64,000 bases of DNA from CAG-103 sp963627135 (GCA_963627135.1 CAVFZY010000019.1:54941-118940); one strand, 5' to 3'; counted from the first letter of the stretch, positions 25,913 to 34,808 are shown. Notes: a model not told the origin generated them from the letters alone. Numbers and translations are program-made.

Positions 25913-26470
25913 TTATGATGTTGCCTGTGTCAGGTTGCCGCTGCCGTCGACTGTGACCGCCGTCCATGCGCCTTCCACGGCCTCGCTCGGCGCGGCCTGA
26001 ATGCTCTCGGCCAGCACCGTCACCTCGAGGTGACAGCCCGCGGGGGCGTTCGTTTGCTCGATGGGATCTTTCAGCAGATTGCTGGTCAAGCCCTCCGGTG
26101 CGACCGGCGTCATGTAGTAGTAGATGCCGTCGGAGCCTTCGAACCAGTTGGTTTCGTTGATCGTGACCTGCGGAAGCGTGCCGCCGGAGACGATTTTATC
26201 GCTCTCATCCACCCAGTTCAGGACCAGCTTGGCGCGGACGTAGGACGTGGCCGTGCCGGTGTTCTGGACCTTGACGCTGGACTTGATGCCGTTATCCACT
26301 TCCTCAATGATGCCGATGCCGGACGTGGCGGCGGCGAAAGTGTTCGTCACCGGAGCGGTGTTCGCCTTCAGCAGAGCGAAGGTGGTGCCGACTGCCAGCG
26401 CGAAGATCAGGCACAGGGAGAGGATGAGCGCGGCTTTTCTCCCGCCTGAACCGTCAAAGATACGTTTCAT
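25913..26470 (-). CDS. SipW-class exported protein (TasA/CalY-like)
   Basis: 185 residues. The leader has charged G-G-R-K, then a hydrophobic core and T-T-F-A-L-L, a variant of the A-Y-F-T motif seen at SipW-type cleavage sites. After it come N-T-F and the repeated beta-domain pattern of the other members (V-K-V-Q-N-T-G-T-A-T-S-Y-V-R-A, Y-Y-Y-M). The mature part is about 150 residues and acidic. It sits 16 bases downstream of the vWA gene and 13 bases upstream of the SLH gene. It is likely a minor subunit or adaptor (inference). Confidence 0.7.
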   Translation of the reverse strand: MKRIFDGSGGRKAALILSLCLIFALAVGTTFALLKANTAPVTNTFAAATSGIGIIEEVDNGIKSSVKVQNTGTATSYVRAKLVLNWVDESDKIVSGGTLPQVTINETNWFEGSDGIYYYMTPVAPEGLTSNLLKDPIEQTNAPAGCHLEVTVLAESIQAAPSEAVEGAWTAVTVDGSGNLTQATS

Positions 26471-26486
26471 GTGTCATCCCTCCTGT

Positions 26487-29018
26487 TCACTTATCTGGTA
26501 CGTTGGTTTTTTCAATTGTGGTGCTGGATGTCCACTTGTTGATGACATCGGCGATGCTGGTCAGCCAGTTTGTTCCTTTTACGCTGTTTGTAACTTTGAC
26601 CTGTCCATTCGGATTGTCTTTATTGAGCGTGGCCGACGCATTCCCCTCGTCCTCAAGCTTGTAACTCCACGACCAGGCGGTGTCCTCGACCACGGTATAG
26701 GTGTCGACAGCCAGACCGGTGATGGTCTTGCTCGTGCCGGCCTTGAGCACCACGGTGGTCACGACATTGTTGGAGCTGTCCTTCACGTAGAACACGAAGG
26801 TCTGGTCTGCATCCGCGCCGCCACCTGTGACGGTCTTGGTGATCTTCAGGCTGCAGGTTTTGACCGTGATGGTGAAAGGAACTGAATTGCTACTAACAGC
26901 TAATTTTGTTCCTGTGATTGACGGGGTGGAGGTGCTGGTCACGGTGTAGGTCGTGGTCTGCTTCGGAGTGACCGTTCCGTTCTCCGCGTCGGTCCATGTC
27001 CACACGCCGCTCGTTGCCCCGGCGGGGACGGTGTAGGTGCCGACTGTCAAACCGTTAGCATCCTTAACCGTGTAGGTCACGTCTACGTAAGCATTGTTCG
27101 TGCCGTTGAGCTTGTCAGCGTCCAGCGTGATACGATCCTGCAGATTCGTGCTCTCGCCGAGGTAGATCTCAGCGTCGGACACAGTTGGCGTGATTGCTTT
27201 TACTTCCACGTCGGCAATCTGCGGCGTGAACTGCTTGACCGGGTCTTTTGCCTCGCCGCTTTCATAGATGCCGTCGTTCGTGCCGACGTTGGTCCGCACG
27301 CCGTTGCCGCCGAGGAAGTCAGCCGTCGGCTCGATCTGGAACTCGACGATCAGCTTCTGGCCGCTGTAGGTTGTAGTACCGGCCGCGTCCGTGTGCGGGC
27401 CGCACCAGTTGGCCTTGTAGTCAAACCCGGTGACGGAGACGGTCTTGTCCGTCACTGTGGCGTTGACGTCGATGGGTGCTGTTGTCTCCTCACCGAACGT
27501 CAGCGTACCGTTGCCGTCCACGCCGGTGCAGGTCGCCGTTTTCAGCGTGACCTTCGCGCCCGCCGGAATCTCGAAGTATGGTGTCACCGCGTCCTTGAGC
27601 ACGGCGGAGCTGGTCAGCTCTGTGGCCGCGCCGCCGGTCTGGCTGCTGATGCTCTTGAACACCTTGTCTAGCTCTTCCGCCGTCGATGCGGTCAGGTAGT
27701 AGGACTGGCTCTCTTCCTCAGGATAGGTCGCGGTGCCGGGGCTGTCCATGCTCTCGGCATCCTGATAGTTGGAGGACACGAGGTGCATGTACTTATTGAC
27801 ATTGGTATTGCTGAGCGTGCTGATGTTACCTACACGGCTTGCGTCCGCGCCGCTCATGCAGCCGACGGTGTAAACGGTTGCGCCGTTGTCCTTCAGCGTT
27901 TTGGACGCGCTGATGGCGCTGTTGGCCACGCCTTCATTGAAGGACCTGCTATTAGTCGGCTCGCCGTCCGTGAACATGACGACGACCTTGCTTGCATCCG
28001 TGCGTGCCTTATTCAGCACGGTCTGCGCGTGCTGCATGCCGTAGTCAGCCCGCGTTGCGCCACCCGCTTTGAGGGCGTTGACAGCATTTTTGAGTGTCGT
28101 CTGGCCGGTTTTCGCATCCGTCAGGTTCATGACGATCTGGGAGTAGTTATACTTATACCCATTATCATAGTAAGTATCATTCCCGATAGTGTTATATGTA
28201 TCACCAGCAAACTTCACGATGGAGATGCGGTGCTGGACCGTGTCCGTCTCCTTGGCGGCGACCTGTTCGATGAAGGTGTTCACCGCGCTCTTCAGAGCGG
28301 TCAGCTTCTTTACCGAGCTGTCTTTTTGTTCGGCGTAATATAGCGTCCATCCGGTGAATTTTGTGTCTTTTCCGCTCGAGGTGGCAGTATGCACTGTGCC
28401 GTTTTCGTCCGTGTACGTGTACGTGTACGTGTACGTCTTATTCCGCCCGCTGCCACTGACCGTCTCTGTAATAGTTACCTTGGCATACGTGCCGTCGTCA
28501 AGCTGAACAAACCGGTTATCTTTTTTGTCATAGTTGTTGCTATTGTAATTGCTGCGGTTATCAAGTTGATTGTAGACCGTTTCTTTCAGATATTCATCCA
28601 TCGAGCCGGAGACGTCGAGGACGAGCACGATGTCGCAGGGCTGGGTGCTGACGGTCGTGGTCTGCTCGCCGGTGGCATAGGCCTCGAGGCGGACGGTGTA
28701 GTTGCCGTCTGTATCCGGGCCGAAGACCGACTTATTGAGCACCACGCCGTCGTTCTCCGTGTCGCTGCCGGTGTCAGCGTCGTTCGCGGCAGCGAGCGAA
28801 ATCGCGTTCAGCGACGCGGTCATGAGCGGCGGGGTGACGGCCGACTGCGTCTGCTCGACGAGCGGGCCGGCATTGAGGACGCTGACGATGTTCGTGCCGG
28901 ACGTATCGGCCGTATCTGCCGTATCGGTCGTGTCGTCCACGACGCCCGCGCCGAGGAACAGGCACATGCTCAGGAGCATGGCTGCGCAGAGGACGAGCGA
29001 GAGAATGCGTTTTTTCAT
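26487..29018 (-). CDS. Exported von Willebrand factor A domain adhesin-like protein
   Basis: 843 residues. A Sec-type signal peptide (M-K-K-R-I-L-S, hydrophobic to about residue 25) is followed by a Thr/Asp-rich stretch. The vWA domain (about 125-455) has the complete metal-site signature D-V-S-G-S-M near 133, with the T-R-A-D-Y-G and F-T-D-G-E-P parts later. Beta-sandwich regions follow, and the C-terminal 150 residues resemble a SpaA/Cna-B-like domain (L-K-I-T-K-T-V-T-G-G). There is no LPxTG motif or C-terminal membrane anchor, so it must be held by other proteins. The start at 29018 follows AAAGGAGG. Confidence 0.8.
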   Translation of the reverse strand: MKKRILSLVLCAAMLLSMCLFLGAGVVDDTTDTADTADTSGTNIVSVLNAGPLVEQTQSAVTPPLMTASLNAISLAAANDADTGSDTENDGVVLNKSVFGPDTDGNYTVRLEAYATGEQTTTVSTQPCDIVLVLDVSGSMDEYLKETVYNQLDNRSNYNSNNYDKKDNRFVQLDDGTYAKVTITETVSGSGRNKTYTYTYTYTDENGTVHTATSSGKDTKFTGWTLYYAEQKDSSVKKLTALKSAVNTFIEQVAAKETDTVQHRISIVKFAGDTYNTIGNDTYYDNGYKYNYSQIVMNLTDAKTGQTTLKNAVNALKAGGATRADYGMQHAQTVLNKARTDASKVVVMFTDGEPTNSRSFNEGVANSAISASKTLKDNGATVYTVGCMSGADASRVGNISTLSNTNVNKYMHLVSSNYQDAESMDSPGTATYPEEESQSYYLTASTAEELDKVFKSISSQTGGAATELTSSAVLKDAVTPYFEIPAGAKVTLKTATCTGVDGNGTLTFGEETTAPIDVNATVTDKTVSVTGFDYKANWCGPHTDAAGTTTYSGQKLIVEFQIEPTADFLGGNGVRTNVGTNDGIYESGEAKDPVKQFTPQIADVEVKAITPTVSDAEIYLGESTNLQDRITLDADKLNGTNNAYVDVTYTVKDANGLTVGTYTVPAGATSGVWTWTDAENGTVTPKQTTTYTVTSTSTPSITGTKLAVSSNSVPFTITVKTCSLKITKTVTGGGADADQTFVFYVKDSSNNVVTTVVLKAGTSKTITGLAVDTYTVVEDTAWSWSYKLEDEGNASATLNKDNPNGQVKVTNSVKGTNWLTSIADVINKWTSSTTIEKTNVPDK
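28411..28437. repeat. In-frame hexanucleotide tandem repeat in the vWA gene
   Basis: Four copies of GTGTAC (minus strand GTACAC) encode a Tyr-Thr dipeptide repeat within the vWA insert. Copy-number change would keep the frame, altering only loop length. Confidence 0.8.
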
Positions 29019-29035
29019 GTTTTCGTCCTCCTTTC

Positions 29036-29644
29036 TCAGGCTGCCGGGATCGGATCGATCTGCGTGCTCGAAGTGTTCACTTCGACCGCTCCGACGTGCT
29101 TCCACACATCCACGGGGCCGTACTTTTCGAGGTTCGCCGTCTGGACGGCCTCGGCCGTGACGTAGATATGCACCGTGGTGTTCTGATATTCATTGCCCAT
29201 GTCCGTGCTGAACGTGACGTGGTTGAAGAGCTTCGACGTGGCGGCGCGCGGATCGACCGTACCATTATAATAATAGTATCCGTCCGCGCCGGCGACCCAG
29301 TCGGTGTCGTTCAGGTCCAGCGACAGGAGACGCTCGCTCGCGTCGAGGGGAATCTGCTCGCCATTGGCGGCGACGACCTCAGGCGTGATCTTCACGCGGG
29401 TGTAAAACGCGCCGGAGCCGACGTTCTCCACATAAACGACTTTGTCCACGACGCTGCCGGGCATGGCGCTCACCGTCGTAAACGGTTGGCCGGCGCCGTC
29501 CTCGTCGTGCAGTGCGAGCTTGACGGAGCCCATCGTGATGACGTTATCCGCCCGGCCGACGGCCGAGAAATACGCCCACGTGCCGACCGCAAGCAGCGCC
29601 ACCACCAGGACGAGCACCGCCGCGATGGTCCACTTTTTCTTCAT
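29036..29644 (-). CDS. SipW-class exported TasA/CalY-like protein
   Basis: 202 residues from ATG 29644 (AAAGGTGG upstream). The leader M-K-K-K-W-T-I then hydrophobic core ends in G-T-W-A-Y-F-S, the conserved A-Y-F-S/T motif of proteins cut by SipW in Bacillus. The mature domain (about 175 residues) has D-N-V-I-T-M-G-S-V near its start and a G-Y-Y-Y-Y-N motif, with V-H-I-Y-V-T-A-E-A-V-Q near the end, shared with its neighbours. It is a candidate structural subunit of a surface fibre (inference from TasA). Confidence 0.75.
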   Translation of the reverse strand: MKKKWTIAAVLVLVVALLAVGTWAYFSAVGRADNVITMGSVKLALHDEDGAGQPFTTVSAMPGSVVDKVVYVENVGSGAFYTRVKITPEVVAANGEQIPLDASERLLSLDLNDTDWVAGADGYYYYNGTVDPRAATSKLFNHVTFSTDMGNEYQNTTVHIYVTAEAVQTANLEKYGPVDVWKHVGAVEVNTSSTQIDPIPAA

Positions 29645-29922
29645 GCACAAACCACCTTTCTCCTCGAGGGGATGTTCTAAAATGCCAAGACTCTCCGCGC
29701 CCCGGAGGGCGCGCGCAGGAAATTTTGTGGGATTTCCGTCTGCGCGTGGACGGCGGCAGCGCCGCCGCCCGCGCCCGGACGGAACCGGAGGATAACGGGC
29801 CGAAAGGGGCCGGGGAAGCTTTGACCCGGCCGGCGCCTGCGCCGGTCGGAAACCAGCCCCTTTCGGGCCCGGAGGCCCCGAGGGGGGCGGCGAAGCGCCG
29901 CCCCATCGGGGTTGCCGGAAAA
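29645..29922. repeat. GC-rich palindrome cluster inside the surface operon
   Basis: No gene is seen in this 278-base gap. It contains several perfect hairpins: GGCGGCAGCGCCGCC near 29752, CCGGCGCCTGCGCCGG near 29830, GGGGCGGC...GCCGCCCC near 29884, and a larger one pairing CCGAAAGGGGC (29800-29810) with GCCCCTTTCGG (29856-29866). It could be an inserted repeat or an mRNA processing/stability region that splits the operon's expression. Confidence 0.55.
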
Positions 29923-30642
29923 TTACTTGCTAAACGGGGAAACGTAGCCCTCAGCGCCGGGCGTGCCGAACGCGGTGTTCAGCGCCGTGTAGGCGTCGTC
30001 AAAGCCCTCGGCCTGAACGCCTTCGGCAACGACCTTGATCTGCCATTTTTCGCCAAGAACACCATTGATCTTCTCAATGTCCGCGCCGGTGACAGCGGAG
30101 TCCAGATAGACCTGATAAATCGCGTTCTCAGGGGTCTGTTCGCCAGACTTCAGCGCCGTTTCATACGTAACGACGTAGACATTGTATGGAATGTTATCCA
30201 TGGTGGTCGTGTAGCGACAGCCGCCCACATAGGGAGCACCGGCGGTCGTGGACCAGTTCCACTTGCCAGCGCCAACAGAGTCATCCGCATAGCTGAAGTG
30301 CAGAACGTTTTCGCCCGCATCCAAAGTGCCGCCGCCTTCGTCCAGAATCCGGGGGATGGCAATGTGCACGCGGACATAAGCGGCTTCAGAGCCTTCCTCC
30401 GTCTGAACAGCGACTTCCTTCGTCACGCCGTTCTGGAGCGTGCCATTCTCTGCGCTGCCGGTCGCGGGCAGGAGCACGGAGCCCTGCTCAAAATTCTCCT
30501 GCAGGCGAATGCCCACCTTGCCAACAGTGAAGACGTTGGTCGCAGACTTCGCATCGGTGAAGTACGCGAGGGTGCCGCCGACGGCGAGTGCCGCGACGAG
30601 CACGACCGCAATGGCAGCCGCAAGAATGGTTTTCTTCTTCAT
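29923..30642 (-). CDS. SipW-class exported TasA/CalY-like protein
   Basis: 239 residues. The leader M-K-K-K-T-I-L-A-A-A-I-A-V and G-G-T-L-A-Y-F-T-D followed by S-A-T-N-V-F-T-V-G is nearly identical to that of the next gene upstream, and the DNA around the start codons is also almost the same, so the two arose by tandem duplication. The mature beta domain carries A-A-Y-V-R-V-H-I and ends with a short S-P-F-S-K tail. AAAGGAG lies before the ATG. It is a probable fibre subunit. Confidence 0.8.
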   Translation of the reverse strand: MKKKTILAAAIAVVLVAALAVGGTLAYFTDAKSATNVFTVGKVGIRLQENFEQGSVLLPATGSAENGTLQNGVTKEVAVQTEEGSEAAYVRVHIAIPRILDEGGGTLDAGENVLHFSYADDSVGAGKWNWSTTAGAPYVGGCRYTTTMDNIPYNVYVVTYETALKSGEQTPENAIYQVYLDSAVTGADIEKINGVLGEKWQIKVVAEGVQAEGFDDAYTALNTAFGTPGAEGYVSPFSK

Positions 30643-30661
30643 ATGTTGCGTTCTCCTTTAA

Positions 30662-31330
30662 TCACTTCTGAGCATCAAAGGCTGCAAAGGCGGTTTCCCA
30701 AGAAGCGAAGCCGTCCGCCTGAATGGCCTGAGCGACCACATCGATATGGAAAACGCCGTTCTGCGCAACGCGCTTCGTGATGTCGCTGGCCGTCATCTTG
30801 GCGGGCAGCATAACCTTCTCAAACATAGCAGTGGTCGCTGTTTCAGCCGCCAACACACCAGTATACTTCAGCGTAACCACGATATCGCTGGTAGGATGAT
30901 CCTGAGTGGCCAGAACATATTTGAAGCCCACGATCTCCCAGCCTTCACCCAGCGTATCGCAGATGAGATTCTTAAAGGCATCTTCCTGCGGAGCTGTTGA
31001 GGCATCATCATAGTAGAATCCCAGCCAGTTCATGCCGTTTTCAATGGTCACGACCGCACGCACATAAGCGTCGTTTTTGCCGGTATTGGTGACAATCGGG
31101 TCTTTCTCATACTGGATGCCCGGGAGCATGCCGGTATACTCGTTGCTGGTAACACGAACACCATCCGGGTCGTTCACATTACTCTCATCGAGCTTGATCT
31201 TGACATCGCCGACAGTGAAGGTGTTGGTCGCGGACTTCGTATCGGTGAAGTACGCGAGGGTGCCGCCGACGACGAGCGCCGCGACGAGCATGACTGCGAT
31301 GGCAGCCACAAGAATGGTTTTCTTCTTCAT
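30662..31330 (-). CDS. SipW-class exported TasA/CalY-like protein
   Basis: 222 residues. The leader ends in G-G-T-L-A-Y-F-T-D-T-K-S-A-T-N-T-F-T-V-G, the best match in the operon to the SipW-substrate pattern. The mature part includes M-L-P-G-I-Q-Y-E-K-D-P and A-Y-V-R-A-V-V-T-I-E-N-G, features of the camelysin/TasA group (metal- or fibre-forming beta proteins). Paralogue of the following gene; 19-base gap. Mature divergence is strong although leaders are conserved, as expected for surface-exposed proteins under selection. Confidence 0.82.
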   Translation of the reverse strand: MKKKTILVAAIAVMLVAALVVGGTLAYFTDTKSATNTFTVGDVKIKLDESNVNDPDGVRVTSNEYTGMLPGIQYEKDPIVTNTGKNDAYVRAVVTIENGMNWLGFYYDDASTAPQEDAFKNLICDTLGEGWEIVGFKYVLATQDHPTSDIVVTLKYTGVLAAETATTAMFEKVMLPAKMTASDITKRVAQNGVFHIDVVAQAIQADGFASWETAFAAFDAQK

Positions 31331-31404
31331 ATGTAGCGTTCTCCTTTTCTATTTTTCCACGCAGCGATCTGTGCGTGTGCGATCAAGAAAAAACGAGGGG
31401 GTGA

Positions 31405-32043
31405 TTACTTGCTAAGGAAGCTGGCATTGAATGCATCGTAAGCAGTGCTGAAGCCAGCAGACTGGCAAGCATATGCAACAACGTCGATGTTCAGAGAGGA
31501 AGCATCCTGGCCCTCAGTAAGCGCGAAATCTTTGCTAACCGTAATCTCAGTGCCATCGTTGTTCGCCTTGAGAACGGCCCAACTATTGTCCTCCGTCACA
31601 ACGTCGGCCTGCAGAACATAAATCTTGTAGCCGTCTTTCTCAACCTGAGTGTCGTCCTTCATCAGCGGCTGCCAAACGGTGTCATCAACACTCCAGCTGA
31701 AGGTAGTGGTAGCAGTGCCCTTCACGCCAACAAAGACATATGCGCCAGTGTTCTCATCCAGGTCGCTCAGCGTCACGGTCGGATCCTTCGGGATGTTCAC
31801 GCCCGGCTGCACAATGTATTCCTGACCTTTCGTCTGCCACTCATCTTCGGTGTAGGTGCCATTCGTCTTATCGTAAGTCACCTTATGCTCTTTCAGACTC
31901 AGATTGCTATCGCCAAGCGCGCCAACCACGAACGTGTTCTTGACCTCACCGGTCGTCGCAGTCAGATACGCATACGTCGCGCCAACAGCCAGCGCCACGA
32001 CGAGCACGAGCGCGATGGCGATCGTCAGAGTTTTCTTCTTCAT
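31405..32043 (-). CDS. SipW-class exported TasA/CalY-like protein
   Basis: 212 residues from ATG 32043 (AAAGGAG upstream). The leader has M-K-K-K-T-L-T-I, a hydrophobic core, then G-A-T-Y-A-Y-L-T-A, where L replaces the usual F. Mature domain: N-T-F-V-V-G near residue 37, V-Q-P-G-V-N-I-P-K-D-P-T-V and N-T-G-A-Y-V-F-V-G-V-K, the order seen in TasA-like proteins. It is the first structural gene after the signal peptidase and may be the major subunit (inference from order only). Confidence 0.8.
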   Translation of the reverse strand: MKKKTLTIAIALVLVVALAVGATYAYLTATTGEVKNTFVVGALGDSNLSLKEHKVTYDKTNGTYTEDEWQTKGQEYIVQPGVNIPKDPTVTLSDLDENTGAYVFVGVKGTATTTFSWSVDDTVWQPLMKDDTQVEKDGYKIYVLQADVVTEDNSWAVLKANNDGTEITVSKDFALTEGQDASSLNIDVVAYACQSAGFSTAYDAFNASFLSK

Positions 32044-32181
32044 AAAATCGTTTCTCCTTTCGATTTGTTCAAAGCTTCCTATGTCCAACAGCCGAACAAC
32101 AGACGGCTGTCAGCATTCATCAAAACAATGCGCGGGCGGGCAAAAATGTTGCAAAAAAGCCGAAAAAAATTCAAAGAAACT

Positions 32182-32766
32182 TCATTTTTTCGGATCTGCC
32201 GCATTTTCTCCGCCGGCGGCCGGGGACTTGTCCGCCCGGGAGGCGCGGCGGGCAGCGTCGCGCGCGTCCGCAGCCGAGGCACGGCGCAGCGCGTCGGGCA
32301 GGAACGTGAGGATGATGAGCACGAGCGCAAGCGCGATGGCCAGATACATGCCGGGCGGGTTCGAGACCCAGTGCGAGACATAGCCCAGATAGGGAATGGT
32401 GAACACCGGGCGGCCGATGAGGTTCTTGAAATAGACGGGTGCGCCGTCGGGCGCATCGTTTGCGTCCCCCTTCGTATAAAAATGCTGATTTTCCGCATCA
32501 ATGGAGACGACGCGGTGCGTGACGACATCGAGATCCTCATTGAGCACGAACGTGATCGCATCGCCGACCTGCACGTCCTCGGGCGCGCAGGGCTTGACAT
32601 AGATGAGCGAGCCGGTGTGATAAGTCGGCTCCATGCTGCCGGAGAGGACGCACATCGGCCGGAGGCCGACCAGCCGGACCCCCACCAGAAGCAGCGCCAG
32701 AACGACAACCAGGATCACCAGCACGGTGGTGACAGCGTTCCACACCTTCTGAACTCTCTTTGACAT
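32182..32766 (-). CDS. sipW: SipW-type (ER-like) signal peptidase I
   Basis: 194 residues from ATG 32766 (GGAAAGGAAGG upstream). One N-terminal membrane segment (about 12-32) is followed by the catalytic S-G-S-M-E-P (Ser44). The general base is His84 in D-V-V-T-H-R-V-V, not Lys, and D-rich T-K-G-D-A-N-D follows near 98-104. This Ser/His/Asp arrangement defines the S26B, ER-type peptidases such as Bacillus SipW, which matures TasA and TapA. A second membrane segment lies near residues 135-155. First gene of the operon, so it is made together with its six likely substrates. Confidence 0.88.
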   Translation of the reverse strand: MSKRVQKVWNAVTTVLVILVVVLALLLVGVRLVGLRPMCVLSGSMEPTYHTGSLIYVKPCAPEDVQVGDAITFVLNEDLDVVTHRVVSIDAENQHFYTKGDANDAPDGAPVYFKNLIGRPVFTIPYLGYVSHWVSNPPGMYLAIALALVLIILTFLPDALRRASAADARDAARRASRADKSPAAGGENAADPKK

Positions 32767-33281
32767 CTGTGACCTTCCTTTCCGCCCCGCTGCATTTTCC
32801 CTCCCTTCCGCGGAGACGCCGGTCCGTGCCCGGAAACAGGAACGATCCCAGCACACGACAGACGCAAAACGCGTCGAAACCGCGCGCGAAAGTTTCGCGC
32901 AGTTTCCTAAAGTGTACCACATCTGCCGCCGGAACGGAAGCAGCGCGGAGGGAAAAATGTTCACAATTTTTCGGGCATACTTTTGGTTGTATCCAACAAA
33001 TGGATGCCAATTCTGTCGAAAAACGTGCCAATTCTGCAGCGCCGCGGGGCGCGCGTTTGATGCCTTCATTGTACAGAACGCGCCCGCGCCCGTCAAGAGA
33101 AAAAGGGATGACCGGGCGAGGGGTAACAGACGCTCGGACGGGTCGGCGGCGGGCGGCGCGATAAGCAACAAAAATGGATGCTTATCTTTCCTTAAATCTG
33201 GCGTTCCGGCACTTGTTTTTGTGAAAAAAGCGTGATAGGATAAGGCGATTATGGATATTTATCGGAAAGGAGCCGGCAGAC
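32767..33281. promoter_or_regulatory. Divergent control region of the SipW and Dlt-like operons
   Basis: These 515 bases lie between two large divergent operons and hold no gene. TGCCAATTCTG occurs at 33005-33015 and again at 33026-33036, exactly 21 bp apart (two helical turns), as for a response-regulator dimer site. A perfect 17-bp palindrome GCGCGAAA-G-TTTCGCGC lies at 32882-32898, nearer to sipW. On the minus strand TACACT (32915-32910 region) could be the sipW -10 box, without a good -35, which fits activator-dependent expression. Confidence 0.5.
33213..33241 (+). promoter_or_regulatory. Probable promoter of the Dlt-like operon
   Basis: TTGTTT (33213-33218), 17-base spacer, TAGGAT (33236-33241), 40 bases before the first gene. 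Confidence 0.5.
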
Positions 33282-34808
33282 ATGGAAACCAATGTGCTCG
33301 ACTGGCTGGAAGCCACCGCGGCCGCCTGCCCGGACAAGCCCGCTTTTGTCGATGAGGAGGGCGCGGTGACGTTTGCCGACGTGCGGCGCGAGGCGCGCAT
33401 CCTCGGCACGGCGGCGGCAAGGCTGCGCGCCGGACAGAAAAAACCCATCGCCGTCATGAGCGGGCGCAACGCGCACACGCCGGCGGTGTTTCTCGGCGCG
33501 GTGTACGCCGGGTGCTGCTACGCCCCGATGGACGGGACGATGCCCGTGCACCGGCTCAACTCCATTTTAAATACGCTCGACACCGACCTGATGATCGTGC
33601 AGCGCGCGTTTTACGACAAGGCGAGGACGCTGGACTACTCCGGCACGATCCTCATCGCGGAGGACCTGCTCGAAGGCAGCGAGGACGCGGCGCTGCTGTC
33701 TGACTGCCGCGCACGGGCCAGAGAGCTCGACCCGCTGTACATCATCTTCACCTCCGGCTCGACCGGCACGCCCAAGGGCGTGATCACGGCGCAGCACTCG
33801 CTCATGTGCTACATCGAGGACTACGCCGGCGTGATGGGCATCGCGCGCGAGGACGTGCTCGGCAACCAGTCGCCGCTGGACTACATCGCCGCCGTGCGCG
33901 ACATCTATCTGCCGCTGCGCTTCGGCGCGACGACGGCCATCATCCCGAAGGAACTTTTCATGTCGCCGGAGCGTCTGTTCGAATACATGAACGACAAGGG
34001 CGTCACGGCCGTGGGCTGGAGCGTCTCGGCGCTGACGGTGCCGGCCGCGCTCGGCGCGTTCGAGTGCAGCGTGCCGCAGCACCTGCGCAAGGTGTGCTTC
34101 TCCGGCTCGGTGATGCCGTGCAGCTGCCTGCGCCAGTGGCAGAGCGCGCTGCCGGAGGCGAAGTTCGTCAACCAGTACGGCCCGACGGAGGCGACCGCCT
34201 CGTGCACGTATTACGTCGTGCCCGGTCCGGTCGAGGACACCGACGTGCTGCCGATCGGCAAGCCGTACCCGCACTACGAGGTGTTTCTGCTCTCGGAGCA
34301 AAATGCGGCCGTGCCCGACGGCGAGATCGGCGAGATCTGCGTCAAGGGGCCCATCCTCGCGCTGGGCTACTACAACAGCCGCGAGAAAACGGCCGAGAGC
34401 TTCCTGCAAAACCCGCTCAACCACGCTTACGACGAGCGCATCTATAAAACCGGCGACCTCGGGCACTTCGCGCCCGACGGCAACCTCATGTTCCACGGGC
34501 GCAAGGACCGGCAGATCAAGCACCTCGGCCACCGCGTGGAGCTCGGGGAGATCGACCTCGCCGCGGCGAAGGTGCCCGGCGTGGAAGAGGCTTGCGCGCT
34601 CTACGATCCGACGCACGAGCAGATCTGGCTGTTTTACACCGGCGAGGGCGTGACCAAGCGCGACATCGCCGTCGCCCTGCGCGCCGACCTGCCGGGCTTC
34701 ATGGTGCCGCGCAAGATCGAGCAGCTGGAGGCCATGCCCCGGCTCGACAACGGCAAGACGAACATGCGCGCGCTGGCCGAGCGCATCACCGCTGCGGCCA
34801 AACATTGA
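33282..34808 (+). CDS. DltA-like AMP-forming amino acid:carrier protein ligase
   Basis: 508 residues, the DltA length. Core motifs: Y-I-I-F-T-S-G-S-T-G-T-P-K-G-V near 152-167 (phosphate loop), N-Q-Y-G-P-T-E-A near 297, G-D-L near 390 and N-G-K-T-N near 489 with the catalytic Lys. It would activate an amino acid with ATP and load it on the next gene's carrier. The A4 region reads S-P-L-D-Y-I-A-A-V-R-D-I-Y where DltA has the F-D-L-S type, so the Asp that holds the alpha-amine may be displaced, suggesting a substrate other than D-Ala (inference). AAAGGAG precedes the start. Confidence 0.8.
   Translation: METNVLDWLEATAAACPDKPAFVDEEGAVTFADVRREARILGTAAARLRAGQKKPIAVMSGRNAHTPAVFLGAVYAGCCYAPMDGTMPVHRLNSILNTLDTDLMIVQRAFYDKARTLDYSGTILIAEDLLEGSEDAALLSDCRARARELDPLYIIFTSGSTGTPKGVITAQHSLMCYIEDYAGVMGIAREDVLGNQSPLDYIAAVRDIYLPLRFGATTAIIPKELFMSPERLFEYMNDKGVTAVGWSVSALTVPAALGAFECSVPQHLRKVCFSGSVMPCSCLRQWQSALPEAKFVNQYGPTEATASCTYYVVPGPVEDTDVLPIGKPYPHYEVFLLSEQNAAVPDGEIGEICVKGPILALGYYNSREKTAESFLQNPLNHAYDERIYKTGDLGHFAPDGNLMFHGRKDRQIKHLGHRVELGEIDLAAAKVPGVEEACALYDPTHEQIWLFYTGEGVTKRDIAVALRADLPGFMVPRKIEQLEAMPRLDNGKTNMRALAERITAAAKH

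Noticed and set aside
28411..28437. Tandem repeat as CRISPR or phase-variable switch
   Set aside because: The units are six bases inside a coding frame, so no frame change is possible, and they lack spacers.
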